This document shows positions 13,928 through 27,574 of a stretch of 64,000 bases of DNA, piece after piece (position 1 is the first letter of the stretch; the number at the start of each line of letters is the position of its first letter). The position numbers and the translations under genes were made by a program. The notes below the pieces were generated by a model, which was not told the origin of the DNA, ran no database searches, and saw only the letters and a list, made by a program, of their open reading frames with translations. Source of the DNA: Caprimulgus europaeus (taxonomy: Eukaryota > Chordata > Aves > Caprimulgiformes > Caprimulgidae); assembly GCA_907165065.1 (NCBI GenBank), contig OU015523.1, positions 44,257,702-44,321,701 on the forward strand, read 5' to 3'.

Positions 13928-16900
13928 ATAAAGCATAAAGCCCCACATACTGGCTAGCCATGTGATTTAAGGGGACTGTAAAATAATTTTTCAACCCTAA
14001 GAATGAGTGCAGCACATCACTGTACATAGAATATTGAAGAAAACCATGAAGTGTCTTGATAAATATAAAAGTGTTGATACACTTGGAAATATAGAAATCT
14101 ACCATGGCACATAAGCTTCAAATGCAGCTAAAGGAAAAAAAAAAAAGTATAAATCTATCTTTTTTATGGGTTTGCTTATACTCAGACTGAAGGTAGAATG
14201 AAGGTGAGGTCATCAGGACCTGCAACATCATGTATGTCAGGGCTGATATTACGTGGGAGTTGTTGAGAGCAATGTGATTCAGATACAGTGTTATCTGAGG
14301 CCACATTACCATAGTCCTGACTCACAAGAAAGAGAAAATTATTTGGAGCTGGATCCTATTATTCTCCCTGTGAATGCATCTTTATTGGAAGATATACCTC
14401 TTCGTGATCAAATTCAGTGTCTGATTTTCAATGCAGTTCTAGTTTACCTCTTTTTTTCAAGACGCGCTAGGCTAGAGTGGTGGCATCCCAAAGCTGCAAA
14501 ATGAGAACAGCAGTTCCTCTCAATTCTGTTCAGTCTGCTGCTACTTCCTTCTGCTAGAACAGACACTATCTCAAAAGAGCTTGTACCCCAATCTTCAGGT
14601 TCAGTGTTTTCTGTTTCCTGTGTAAGTACTTTGGCTTTTTGGAGTAAGGCAATTTTATGTCCTCCTGCTATATTTTCTCTAGATCATTGATTCCTTAAGC
14701 TACTGAAGCACTGAAAATGTGCACAAAAGGGTCTTTGATTTCATTAAAGGGCAGTACACGAGTTTTTAATTATAAAAGAAGAGAAACACTGTCACTTCTT
14801 TGTGTCATCTCTGTGCAGTAGTCATTTCTCCAAATGCCTCAGGCATCTTGGAACGTCAGTTTATTAAACTTGGCTCAACAAAGAATTCTAGGGCACCATT
14901 TTGCAAAGGATGTTTTATTACTGAGTTAGCATAAAGATAATAGAAAATAAAGGTTCCTGAATTTGTATATTAAACTAAATTGAGTTTACAGTCTCTTCAG
15001 TAGCAAAAACCTATCTTCAAAAGGAATTTCCTGTGACCAGGACTGGATGGAGTAGCGATACTGGATAGGAACAGTGCAGTGGCATGACTGTTTTCCCATC
15101 CTATGATCTCAGAAGCACTGCTTGGATGTTACAGCTCTCTCTTTGTCCTTTAATATCCCTCCTTTAAGTATTTACATTGAATCAGATGAGAAAAGCCAGC
15201 TAGATAAATCACAGCTATATGCTATTCTATGGTGGTCTCTTTTCAGCTGGAAGCATAAAACACCCCAAAATGTGGGCTCAGGTCCACAAGAAAAATTGAC
15301 CACAGTCCTCATGATTTCTATGGGCTAATCTCCTGGTAGACCTTCATTATGTGTGAGATTTTATACAGATATTTAAGGAACAGCTTTCAGCCAAACATTA
15401 TGAATGAAGAGGGTACTGTAACTCTGCTGCTGCGGTGGTGTGTCTGACCAGAGTATCATCACAGCTAGCTGGCCATGGCCAAAAGAATGGCAGATGGCAC
15501 AAATACAACAACGATGCCATGAACTGCAATGGTTTGCTGTGAACACAAGTCAGGGGCATAGAAGGCCCTATTCCACACATGGAAATGTGCCCGTTTCTAA
15601 ATGAAATACAAAAAGTGGGTTTTTTTAATCTTCAAATTATTTAGGTGACCATAAGCATTCACTAGTTACCACATGGCTGGTGGCAGGTGGGTGAGGAGGA
15701 GTTGAGAGTTTTGTGAAATCTTTTGGAAATGCAAAACAACACAATTTTTCACTGTGACAAAGTAGTTGTAAGTAGGGCATTAGTAATTTGCTATTTGTTT
15801 ACAAGAGCAGTCTAGTGGAAAGATAACGTTTAGCCCAACTAAGAAAGAAAAGAAACCTCCTCAAACAAAGTCTGTTCATGCAATGGTATGACATTAGCTA
15901 AGTAATCCATGTCTTGTCAGTGTATTAACCCAACTTGTTCTTCACTTGTCACAGTTAGTAAAAAAGATCTTTGTCTTGTGCAAATAAAGAGACATTTAAG
16001 TACTTAAGTACAACTCAGAGAGAAAAAAATATTTGCTTGAGACAAACAACTGTTTTGTGACAGAACTATTTCAGGTGAAAAGAATGTGAAAATCTGAGCA
16101 ATGTGTCTCTGGTGTATAAATAAATGCTCTGTAATTGTCTTTGCTAAAAGTGGAGGTAATGGTGTTGAAACAATAGACTCCATTGAAAAATGAAATCCTG
16201 TAAAGTGATAAATGTGTAAGGTCAGCTGAACTATTTGAAGGTAAATCATTTTCTTTCCTTAGCTACTGGCATCTTTAATCTGAGAAAGAAGACTTCCAGA
16301 AATTAACTCTGTGTGTTCCACAGAAGTAGAAAAAGACCTATATCAGGTATAGGATCACACCTGCCACTTCACTTAGCGGGTACCCCTTCATTATTCTGCT
16401 TCATGACTGGATTAGACCATTCCTAGCACAAAAATGTCCAAACTGTGTTGAGACATGCTTGGCTACCGCTAAGACAGTTTCACACAGATGGCTGGCAAGA
16501 CTGATGAGACCGATGCATTTCTGACCAGCTTGCAGCCAAGGGGCTAATACTTCACATTCCATCTAAGAGGCTGGGGTCCTTTAAACAGGTAATGGGCAAA
16601 ACTCCTCCTGTATACACAAAGAAATGCCAGATCAGTGGACCAGAATGCCAGCTGGAGCTCCCATGTGGAGAGAGTTACAGTTTAAGGCTGCTTTGACTGC
16701 TCATACAGCTCTTACAGATTGCTGTAAGAGGCAAAAGTGTCTAACAGCCTCCAACAGGCTGCACACACCAGGTAATGCCACCAGGAGTGGGGCACAGATT
16801 TAGCACCGCAAAACCATATTGCATCCTACTTCATGTCAGCTTACATAGTCACATGGTGCACTCATGCCATACTTTCTCCATTTCTCAGTTTCCATTTCAC

Positions 16901-19900
16901 CTTCCAGTCATTCCCAATTCCAATATCTCCCAGCTGCCTCCAATTTTATATATAGTTTACATATATAAAATACTATATGTGTTATGCTGTGTATACATGT
17001 ATCTGATATGTACATATCTATATAGCACTGGTGTTGTCCCAGACAGCAGCAGTATTATTTTGTAAAAAATTCTCCAGCCAAGCCTGTAAGTCAGTAGTTG
17101 AGCTCAAGGATCCTTATTGCACATATAGAAACACTCCACTTGTGATGGGAACATCAACCTCTGCTCCAGTAACTGGGTGCAAGTGGAGAGGGCTTCATCT
17201 GAAAAGGTTTTGGCTCTGTCTCTAGGCTCATACCCTCCTTTACTTTGAATGTGTGAGAATTTTTCCATCAGAGCTTACTTTGTGAAGTTATTTTGGGAAT
17301 AACTTTACAAGCAACTGAACAAGAATAAAGACATAGCACAAGAATAGAGATATAGACAGTGAAAGAATAAAGAAAAAGCTGTTAATGCCAAGTGTGGAAG
17401 AACTCACACTAATGAAAAAGAACTACTGGAAAGAAAAACGCTATGTTCTGATAATTCAGATATTTGATATTTTGCTTCTTATGCAATTCACTTTCTTTAC
17501 ATCCCTGATGTTTCCATTAGAAATATGATTCTCCTTTCCTGCCTCTTGTTCATCTGGTGTTTTGGTCAAGACAGTTTTTCATCTTTAAGAACAAAGGAAT
17601 TTTTGGTCTTCAGATCAGAGGTTCATGCAGCCCCATGACTTTCCTCTGACAATGATAACCCAACTGATTGCAAAAAAAAGTACAAGCAATTGTTACAGGC
17701 AAAAAAATAATTTTATTTCTTACCCTTAGCAGCTGTCAGCTGTAAAAGAAAAACCTGAAGAGGTGCTCTGTATTTAAAATTACCTCTATCATTATCATCA
17801 TGAGACAGCCAGGCTTATTTTAACCTCCACAGGTCTATTCCTTTGTGATATCCTCTTAACTCTTGATAGCAATTGTTGTAAGGGGTTTTAAGGATTATTC
17901 TATTTTAAGTCTTCACATTTCCTGATATTGAAGTTCAGTGTATATTCTTTTTTCTAAAATATTTATTGTCCCTCATTTGTCTCTACATTAAACAGCCCCA
18001 TGTATATGGTGTCTCCTTGTATAAAGGTCTTCAGAGAATTTCTAATTTGTTTCATCATCTATTTTTGAAATAATTTTATTTGCATTGTTTTGAGGTGGAG
18101 AGAATAAAACTAAACACAATAGAAATTATACCTCTGATAAATAATGCTTGTATATTGTCAGTGTTATTTCCTATGTTGCTTATAGGCCTTTCTTGATAAT
18201 GATCCTTTTATGCAGACACTTCCAAAGTGTAGCAGGACTTGCCTTAGGGACCATTGGCATCTTTGACCCTTTGATGGGAAATGTTTGAAAAAAATACCTT
18301 AGGCAGAGAAAGTTTTTGCTAACAAGTTCCAGAGAAGTATCTCTTTTTTTGGCCTCAGAGTGAGTGCATATTATTTTAGCAGTTCCACCATTTATTTAAA
18401 AACTCACTGAATATAATATACTATTTAACCCTGAGGACTTATCTTTCACTTTATCCTGCTGTTTCAACACCTCTCCCTCCGATTCCTCAATCTTCATCCT
18501 TACTACCTGAAGGTAGAACAGAAATGGGGTAAGTCTGTTCTGACATTTTCCTACTGTTTCTACCCTCCTTCATACCTAAACTTTACTCATGTTCTCTTAT
18601 TTTTTAACAAAGAATATTTATGTCTGGGGTTTTTTTAATAAATAACACAAGGGAAAATCTTGTTAAAATGGAATGATAGCTGAAATAGTTTAAGAGCTTC
18701 ATTTTCTTCACCCAAACGCTGAAAGCTGAAGGTAAGGTGGTATATGTACAAGAACAGAAAAGCACATTATTTTTGTGTCTTTGTAAGAAATACTTCAATT
18801 GCCATAACATCGTTTCTTATACTAACACAATATGTGTTGGTTCAAAGTATTTAACAGTAATGTTTTGACACAAAGAAAAGAAAACCTCGTCACTTCTATG
18901 TACTGCTGATTTGGGGTTGTCTGTTATAATTCAGATAGTTGCCTTGGAAAAAATAATCCTCATAAATATTAATCAGATGGCTACATTTGGCACTCTTATT
19001 CTCCTCCACAGCTTGAGACAGTCCCTGTCCCTCCCTTCCTCGGTCTTGTCACTGCACAGATGAAGTGAAGCCCCAAGGGTGGACAGGGATGGGTGGCAGG
19101 AGGTGACCACTTGCCGTGCAGAAAGGGAAAAAGAAAGATAGAGGTGCCGGCAGCTGAAGGTGGGTGTTGAGCACCCTCATGGCCAGAAGCATCTATTCCT
19201 AATGAAGCCAAATAAACTAAACTATAAATAAATGAATAAATAAATGATTGAGAAGCTGAATAAATGAAACAGCACTTTATGTTTTCTATTTATACCAAGC
19301 TATTCTGTTTACAAAAAATAGACTTTTAAGGAAAGCAGGAATCGTTGGCGCTTGTGAGCTTGCAAGCCGGGAGCTGCAAGCAAACTGCCTCTGTCATCAT
19401 TTGAAAACGCAACGCTGACAGATCTCTAACTTGAGGGTAGCACTAAACAGGATTAACCACTTTGGGATCTCAGGTTTCATTGCACTGAAATGGAAATAAG
19501 TGCTGTTCACATGAGGAATGACATTTGTCATATTATTCATGCCTGCAGTGGCCTCTCAGCGTGTATGTGGTCAGTCACATCTTGCCAAACAATGTATGAC
19601 TTTAAACTAAACTTTCAAGAGTGCTTTAATGGTATTTTTATCAGTAAATTCTTCTTTTGGTCTTAGGGTACTAATTGAAAGAGACAGCAACCAGGCTCAA
19701 ACATCCTGATACGCCCAGCTTCAAGAAAAGCACAATTTTGGGTTTATTCTTATGCCACACATTTATTTAGCAGTTAGCCACTCACCCACCCACAGCACTC
19801 CCTGCCACCCACATTTCATCTGGGGCATGTTCACCGAGGAGTATAGCACGAGCAGGAACTTACATGGCCACAATTCAGAGGCCTGATTCACTTGAGAGTG

Positions 19901-22769
19901 AATTCAGGATCCCATTGCCAACTGGAGCAGCTCCTTTCCCTGGCTCCCTCAGGTCACAGCTGCCGCCCTGCCCCGGAGGCAGCCCAGGCAGTGGCCAAGC
20001 TTGCACTGCTGGCTCTCTCCTCCTCCTTGCTCACCAGCTGGGCTCCTCTTCACTCCCTCACCATCTTGGCCCTTCTGCCTCCCCCTGTGCCAGCAGAGCC
20101 GAGGAGCCAGGGGAGGCTGCCAGCAGGCACCAGCGGGGCAAGGAGACAAAAGAAAATGTCAGGGAGCTGTTTGATAGCAACTCACAAATCCCATGGCAGA
20201 CGTGCTCGGTTCAGTGGCATCACATAAACCATAGTGGATTTGCAAGCTGTGTGATCATGAGGTCCAAAGGCTGTGTATGAGAGAAATTCATCCCTCACAC
20301 GTACCTCTGTGACTGTGCCTGATTGCCTAAAAATATTGGGAGACAACAGTGCATTTCCTGATTTTTTTTCATTTTCTCAAAGCTTTCCCACAACCAGAAG
20401 AGCTGGATTTTTATTTTTTGTTAACCACCCAGAGAGGTGTCAAACCTTGCCAGACAGACCTCCCCACCACATGCCTAGGACTGGCAGTCCTGGGGAGCTG
20501 GAAACACACGGTGTTGGGCAGTGATCCCCCCGGACAGCTGGATAAGCCCTGGCAGCAAGGACTGATCCAAGCCAGAAACATGGCAGTGGTAGCACCAACC
20601 ACTGCAATCACACACAGGGATTCCTAGCACTTCATCTGATTTGCTCTCACTCTTAAAGAAGAGTGTGCTCTATTTCACTTGAATTTCCCTTTCACTTTTA
20701 AAGAGCATGCAAAGGAGAAATGTTAGCATACTAAAGAAAAGGAGACTTTGCTTTTGGTTGCCAAAATGTGAACCTTGAGCCAGAATAATTCCTCTGTGGT
20801 AACTAAAGAGCTCAAACCTTCATTACCCTTCTGTGGGATGACGCTCACAGTACCCTTTGAAGAGATTCCTAACTAGAGAAGTAGAAAAAACAACTGCATT
20901 AAGAGAAAAAAAGGGCAAGTTATGCCACCTTCCATCCTGTTTTGTGGAGCACCTCAACTGAATGTGAATAATTAATCATGAATTTTAACTCTTGCAAAAT
21001 TAATCATAATTTGGGACAAGTGCATTGCTAAAATATTTGTTGATGCATCAGGATCGGTGGCTTAGGATGTGTATTATAGCTTTTGCATTTCCCCCCCTAA
21101 TACAAATCACTGATCTGGATTATTATGACCCAGAAGTAGAAGTTTTGTTTCCTGGTGCTGCTGCTTTATTTCAAATCTCCTGTTTATATCCATGCCATAA
21201 AATGTTTTCTCTCCTTTTATTCATGTGTTTTAGACTAGTTGGATAGCTTCCTTCTACATTTACACAAGTAGTTCTGCTTCACTGAAATTGTTTCCAGTAA
21301 AGGGGTGATTTTGCTGCCAAACTTAGATCCAAACAAAAAACCCCAAATTAAGGTTGGACATTTAAATTGCCAAAATAGGATATTTAGAGCTAAAAGTTCT
21401 GAAAACGTTTGATTCAAAACATTTCAGTTTAAATACAATATCATTTCTGTGAAAACAAAGAAAGGGTCAGAATGGAGTATTTAGAAACACTGAAACAAAA
21501 CAGTTCAATTTACTGAAACAGTTTTACTCAGCCACCTCAAGAACATGTTCAGGATTTTGATATTTCAGCTACAGAAAAAAAAAAACATAGAAATGGAAAA
21601 TTCATAGGGAAGGAAAAACAATTTTCTGTCCAGCCCTGCATATTATTTATCCAACCGAGAGGCAGCTTGAAGCTCCAGACAACTTGATAGGTGTCAGGAA
21701 AAGAACCCCCTCAACAGTTTAAATTTTAGCTTTTTTGGTGTTACAAATCTATTATAGGCTTTTGGAAGTAAGCACCTTTTTCTTCTTTTTGCTTGTCACT
21801 GTGCAAGAAGCACACACCTTGAGTAATACAAAACCAAAGAAAGCAAATTTGTTTTCACTTGCTGGGGCAATTTTAATCACTGTCCTTCCAAAGGCAAAAG
21901 ATTACCCATAGCTTAAGTCTATCGTACCTGAAATCAGTTTTTCACTGCTTTCCCCCTACAAATCAATTTTTAAGTAATACAGCAAAATATTTTAACAAGT
22001 TCTGTGGCCAATATTCTGTTCCCACTTGCTTCTGAGAGTTTCCTGTACCTCAGAGAAGTTATTTTGAGGTTTGCAGCCATGAAAATGAAAATAACAGAAT
22101 TCCTTTTCTTTCAGTGTTACCAGTTCCTACGTGGATACCTAAACACCTTATGTATATACTGTAACATTATAGCATTAAATGAAACTGCTTTAGAATGTCT
22201 GAATATTTTTACTTAATATAGTTGCAGTGAATGTTCTTTACACCTGTCATCTGTAATTATTCCTGTTCTTAATCCACACAGTTTTAAAATTGTGAAGGAG
22301 GTGATGGCATTTCCTACAAGCAAACAGAAAAGAAAAAAAAAGACAAAAAAGATGTTATTAAAAGAATACATTATTATCACACTTCAGGCCTTGAAGAACT
22401 TCTGAGGCTGTTCTGGAAAAGGTAAACTTAATTCTTGGGAAAGAACTAAATTCTATCTTGCTATCAGATAAGAATCTACAATTTCTGTTGAATTCACATA
22501 ACCAAGAGTAGAAGGCAGACCTATTTATGTCTAAATTATGTATGTCTTCAGTTAGTGAAACTGCATCCTCTCATGTATCTATAACATAATTACATAGGAC
22601 AATCATATTGTGACAGCTTGAAAGAAGAAGGACTCAAAAAATATGAAGGCAATTTAAAATTCTTATTGAAACAATTTATTTTTGGAAGATAGCAGCATGC
22701 TTATTGCAGAAACAATGAAATCCTTTTGCTGAGGAAGCTGATACTTTGCAATGGCCTTAAAGAAATCTT
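13928..22769. other. Non-coding sequence, no supported gene
   Basis: Mostly AT-rich. It includes a TA-rich simple stretch (about 16937-17026), an AAAT-rich stretch (about 19217-19268) and a GC-richer patch at 19.86-20.6 kb without recognisable coding content. No element boundaries or RNA genes could be identified. Confidence 0.5.
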
Positions 22770-22985
22770 ACATTCATTGACCTGTGTTGCTGGCAGGGAC
22801 CATGGAAAGTCGTTGAGACCACCCTCCGCCCAAGGGCCAGGCTACCTGTGCCATCTCTGACCGATGGTGCCCAGCTCTTCTTGAAGTGTCTGAAGTTGGA
22901 GGCTGCACAACCACCCAGCCAATCTTCTTCCCTATCCTTATAATTTTTATTTTCTAATCTTTCTTGCTGTACTCTAAACCCATTT
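22770..22985 (-). mobile_element. Ancient CR1 3' end
   Basis: Read on the minus strand, the order of words matches the CR1 3' region: GGTTGTGCAGCCTCCAAC, a CAGAGATGGCACAGGTAGCC segment, then GGTGGTCTCAACGACTTTCC followed by ATGGTCCCTGCCAGC. This corresponds to the familiar 'gaggttgtggagcctcca... cagggatggtatagg... ctagatgacct... ggtcccttccagcc' ending. The divergence is high, so it is old. Boundaries are approximate. Confidence 0.65.
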
Positions 22986-23819
22986 TCTTGACCCATCCAC
23001 TATGGAACTGGAGAGCAAATTCTTCCTTTTCTCTCTACAGTAGCCTTTAAAATATTTTATATACATCCCTATCTGTATCTGTATATCTATGTATGATATT
23101 TTTTCTTCTCCCACTTTGCCCCCTTAGCTTAAATCCCTGGCTTGGTGGGGTTTGTTTTGGGGTTTTTTTGTTGTTTTTTCCCCCCCAAATTTCATAATTT
23201 TATAGATATCTGATCATTCAAATTGTTCTTTTCTGCTCTATTCATGGGCTACATAGTCACTGAAGCCAGACAGGCCACCACTACTGAGCTTTTCTAGGGA
23301 CATGTAAATCAGGCTGTTTCACAAGGAGTCTGCTTCTCTTTCTGTGTCGTTTTATGTGGTTTGACTTTCTCACTGTAGCTCTCTGGCACTGTCACCTTGT
23401 GTATTGATTGTGATTCACATAACCACAGATATTTTTCTTTTTTTTTCCTTTTTCACAGGGGATTTTTTTTCCCAGCAGAACACCCAGTAGTTCCCCCTTT
23501 CCTATTTGTACAGCTGATATCTGCCTCCCCCCAGTAGCGTGCACTTCCCACTGTTGAATAGTAACGTCCTTTTTTCAGACATGATCTCCAGTGTGTGAAA
23601 ATCCTTCTAAATCCCACATCTGTCCTCCAGCACGCTAAAGCCCCCTGGTTTGGGATAATCTGCAGTTATGTAAACACTTTTTCTGAACCACGGCTGAGTT
23701 CATTAACATCCTCCTGACAACGAGCCACTTGTACCAGCTCCCTAAATATCTTCATCTACGTTGTTTCCCTTGTTTGCTTAAATATCATATGAAATCATAT
23801 CAAAAATCTTAATAAAGAG

Positions 23820-24540
23820 ACATCCAACATGCCATCCAATCTTTCCCCTCCACTGACAATTCCTCTTACTCTGTTGCAAGAGAGATTACAGTTGTTTGAC
23901 ATCTTTTGTTCTTGTCAAAGCTGGGTTGGCTGTTACTTGTTGTGTTATCAAGTGCTTAAAAATAGTTTGTTTACTTGCTCAAGTATCTTTTCTGGGTACT
24001 GAAATAGATTAGAAATACATAGATTGGTATGTAGATTATAAACAAATAGATTGGTATATAACTTCCTATCCCCTTCTTTCCTTTCAACAATATTGCTTGC
24101 CTTTTTCTGTCCTGTAATATCTCTCCACTGCAAATTCTCAAAGATAACCACTAGCAAGTGAGATTTTATCAGCCAGTCCTTTAAATCCAGATGATGGAAA
24201 ATTAGCAAATTTTGTCTGAATATTTTCTCACTTGGTCCTTTGATAGTCAAGTCTGAAATCTGTCTGTTTTTCCAAGTATCAATAATGCCTGATTTTTTTT
24301 TTTTAATCAAAATTAGGTGCAAAAATATTAAGAAGCTTGGCTTTCTCAATGCTGTCAAAAACTTTCCAGTTCTGCTTGATTTGTTTCTTTTCCATTTCTG
24401 GTAATGTATTTAAAATGATTCCATGTTGCTCCTGATATCCCTTGCCAGTTGTGTCTCATTTTCTGCCTTCTTTTCTGATTTCATCACTCCATGATCGGGC
24501 TATGCTTCTGCAGCTCTCCCAAGTAACCTGATCCAGCTTC
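23820..24540 (-). mobile_element. Ancient CR1 internal fragment (endonuclease / reverse-transcriptase region)
   Basis: The + strand reads like the reverse complement of an old amniote CR1. TTGACATCTTTTGTTCTTGTC, GGCTGTTACTTGTTGTGTTATC, TTGCTCAAGTATCTTTTCTGG and CTCAAAGATAACCACTAGCAA follow each other in the expected order and spacing. It is badly decayed, with insertions such as the TAGATTGGTAT units near 24020-24060. It lies upstream, in element orientation, of the CR1 3' end at 22.77-22.99 kb, so both may be parts of one old insertion with the middle lost or unrecognisable. Confidence 0.65.
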
Positions 24541-24840
24541 TCTTTTCTGGATGCTTCATTCCCAAATGAGGTTCAGGAAGGGCTTGTGACAGCCAGGCTG
24601 ATCTTTTACTGTGCCCTTTACCTCTTCTGCATGGATAGTTCACTTCCTTGCACTCATAATGTTTCTTCTTCAAGGAACTGCCAGCTCTCTTAAGCATTTT
24701 CTTCGTCTGGGTCAAGCTCCCAGGACATCATATTGACCGGTTGTATGAGTTCACTGGAGTCTACCTCCATCTTGTTTTTATTTTGCTGCTGTTGCTTCTT
24801 TCTAAAACCACAGAATCTCCCTGCAAAAAACTGTGAAGCC

Positions 24841-24894
24841 ACATATATGCATACACATATATGTATACATACATACACATATACATACACACAT
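24841..24894. repeat. Imperfect CATA/TA microsatellite
   Basis: Alternating ACATAT/GTATACATACATACACATATACATACACACA units over about 54 bp. It is a simple repeat without other content. Confidence 0.85.
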
Positions 24895-26018
24895 TTCTCT
24901 CTCTTTGTGAAGAACGCTGAGAACTTAAAAATTGCCTGGCTTTTCTGGCCAAAATAATTCTGTTTAATACCTATAAAAAGAAATGAAAGATGATGGGTGA
25001 GTCACCAGAAAACAAGCTCAGCCTTCTGCTGGAAGATGGAAGCAGGCAGAACTTCTAATTCCTTTTCTAATAGTCTTGTAAATAAATTGTTTGCTTTATA
25101 TCAGCAATAGCTCGTAGGCAAAGGACACACGTGAAAGTGTTATGGACCCATTTAGCTCCTGGATTAGAAGAGTGTTAAAAGTTTTCTTCTGTTCTGTACT
25201 TCTTACTGGTGATATAGCTATGATGTTGTAGACATTTATTCTTACATCTATTGTTTCTTCTCAGTTTCACCACACCAGGGGTCTAAGAAGCAGGATTAAT
25301 TCTGTCCAGGCTTCCTGATGTCAGCCTCCTGGGAAAATTATGAGCAGGTAGAGAACTGCACCAGTTCATGTTTGACAGGCTCTGCAACATTAGCTATAGA
25401 AACCACAGTACAGTGTCCCACTGGCTCTTGGGGAATTAATTCCTCAGATGCTATTATCTAGCCCTGGCTTGGGCTTAAAGAATATATTTGAAATACATTT
25501 TCTTTTCCTCCATGTCTCCCAAGGACTTATTCTGTGACTCTTGGTATGTTTCTATATCCATCTTTATAATGCACATGATCTCTCAATTTCCTGCAAAAGT
25601 TCAATATGACAGAAAGGGGAAAATATTTCAAATTAAGCAGCATCAATCTGCATTGATTATAAGCATACCACACTTGGCTATAATGATTTTCTGTAAGCAT
25701 ATTTCAGTATTTCTTTTTCTCGTGTATGTTTTTAATCACTTGGATTAGCATATTTTTACTAGTTTCTCTCACCTTGTCTAAATATTAAATATTTACAATT
25801 TATGCCAAGGACTCATTTTCCATGTTTTTGAAGAAACATTTACTACTTATGAGAGAGGTTAAAATAAATTGTTAATAGTAACTTGCAATGTATGCAGGAT
25901 ACTGAAGTGGGCTGTATGAATTTCACTTTCATACAGAAGAGTTTGAGGGGTTTGGGTATATACTTGGATATGCTTTTTCTGCCCTTAAAAAAAAACCGCC
26001 TAGAATCTCACTCTTGTG
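24895..26018. other. Non-coding sequence, no supported gene
   Basis: AT-rich intergenic DNA between the microsatellite and the CR1 copy. No recognisable element or exon. Confidence 0.55.
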
Positions 26019-26333
26019 ACCTACAAGAAAGCTGGGGAGGGACTTTTCATAAGGGCAGGTAGTAACAGAACAAGGGGAAATGGCTTTGAGCTGAAAGAAG
26101 GTAGGTTTAGATTAGATATTAGGAAGAAATTCTTTCCTGTGAGGGTGGTCACACACTGGAACAGGTTGCCCAGAGAAGCTGTGGATGCCCCCTCCCTGGA
26201 AGTGTTCAAGGCCAGGCTGGATGAGGCTTTGAGCAACCTGGTCTAGTGGAAGGTGTCCCTGCTGATGGCAGGGGATTGGAACTAGTTGATCTTTAAGGTC
26301 CCTTCCAACCCAAACCATTCTATGACTCTATGA
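26019..26333 (+). mobile_element. 5'-truncated CR1 LINE with intact 3' end
   Basis: About 315 bp encode the end of the CR1 reverse transcriptase frame: KKAGEGLFIRAGSNRTRGNG, then [34 protein letters not shown] and LDEALSNLV. The 3' UTR (GGTCCCTTCCAACCCAAACC) follows, with a terminal ATTCTATGACTCTATGA. The frame is open over the whole fragment, so the insertion is fairly young. It lies just upstream of the SCML2 CpG island. Confidence 0.93.
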
Positions 26334-27462
26334 CCTTAATTTCGTTTTGAATTTAAAATTTCACTTTCAAGTGATGTTAAGTAGTGAAGATGAAACTTGG
26401 ACATGGAAAGCCCTAAACGTTGGGGTAGAATTTAAGAGACGGTTTCTCACCAGTTTGATATAGTTATGCCTATGGGGTCTGAACTAAAACACCCAGAGCT
26501 TATAAAGGGGGAACGTACCTGCCTAAAAAGCGCAGGAAGGACTTTTCAGCTGTTATGCGGTATTTAAACCCGTGGATCTCTAGTAACTGTGTGGCATTTC
26601 TCAAGGAGGTGCGCACGGATTATAACACACGTTACCCAGCCGTGAGGGTGTCCGCACGCAGGGTCGCACTGCAGGCCGCTCAGGCCTTTGCACGGAGGGG
26701 ACACGAACCACACGACTGCAGCTGCGGCGACCCCAGCGGTGCCTGCAGCGCAGCTCGACGGCTGCCGCACATCGCCCGGCACAGACCCCGCCTTAATGCC
26801 CCAGGCGCTTTCCAGGCGTTAGCTACTGACACCCAGGCCTCCTACACAGACACCTGCCGCGGGGTGACTGCCCCCCGCACAAGGCGGTCCCGCTCCCCGG
26901 GCCAAGGACCGCGCAGCCCCCGGCGCCCCCCCAGGTCTTGCTCCTTCCCGCCGCAGCCAAGGGACAGAAACGTGTTCTGATGCAGCAGCCACTGCCATTC
27001 CCACCGCAGCCCCCCAGCCGCGGCCGCCACTCTCCCTGCGGCGGGAGGTGAAGGGCAAGTGGGCGGCGGCCGCCGCCTGCCCCACCGCAAGATGGCTCCG
27101 GGGGAGCGAGGCCACCCTCGCCTCCCCCTCGCCCCGCGAGGGGACGGTGCCAGGTCTGAACGCGGGAGGACGGCGGGGAGGTAGCGGAGGGGAACGGCCT
27201 GGGAGACACCAGCCGTGCCTGCGCTCGGGGCTGTCTCACTGCCCCTCCGGCCGGGTCGGCTCGGTCCCTAACGTGCCTGCTCGGGCGGGGTCGCCCCCTG
27301 CAGGTACGGGCAATGTGCGGGGACGCCGGCAGCACTGTACCCCACGGCCTGTGCTGCCCCCGGCAAAGGGCGAGGGACCCCACACCACGCCGCCGCTTCC
27401 CCCCACGGCGGAGCGGAAGGGGGGCGGCGGGAGGGCAGGCCCGCGCCCCCGGTGCAGCTGCC

Positions 27463-27494
27463 GGGCATGCGCGGTGCCCCCGGAACATGGCGGC
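27463..27494 (+). promoter_or_regulatory. NRF1-like, ETS-like and YY1-like sites at the probable SCML2 start
   Basis: Three motifs lie in tandem: GGGCATGCGCGG (27463-27474, NRF1-like palindrome core), CCGGAA (27480-27485, ETS/GABPA core) and AACATGGCGGC (27484-27494, YY1-like). This trio is typical of TATA-less CpG-island promoters, where YY1 usually sits at or just after the start site, placing transcription start near 27475-27490. A second AAGATGGC YY1 core lies at 27089-27096. Occupancy is inference. Confidence 0.6.
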
Positions 27495-27574
27495 GGCGTG
27501 AGGCGGGCGACGGCAGGAACCGCTTGACAGGCGCGGGAACCGCCGCGGGACGCTGGGGACCCGCTTCCCGCCCG
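27475..27574 (+). other. SCML2: SCML2 putative non-coding exon 1 (5' UTR)
   Basis: A GTGAGT donor at 27575-27580 sits just downstream of a promoter-like cluster in the CpG island. The first coding exon begins at an acceptor about 14 kb away and carries only a short 5' UTR, so a separate non-coding first exon is required. The start is a guess based on the NRF1/ETS/YY1 cluster; CpG-island promoters usually have several start sites. The exon would contain ATG GCG GCG GCG TGA (27487-27501), a four-codon upstream ORF, if transcription starts upstream of 27487. Another donor, G|GTAAGCC at 28119/28120, could end an alternative first exon. Confidence 0.55.

Noticed and set aside
23948-24358. 136-codon minus-strand open frame
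   Set aside because: It lies within the ancient CR1 fragment. The nucleotide words match CR1, but the frame is decayed and does not represent a host gene.
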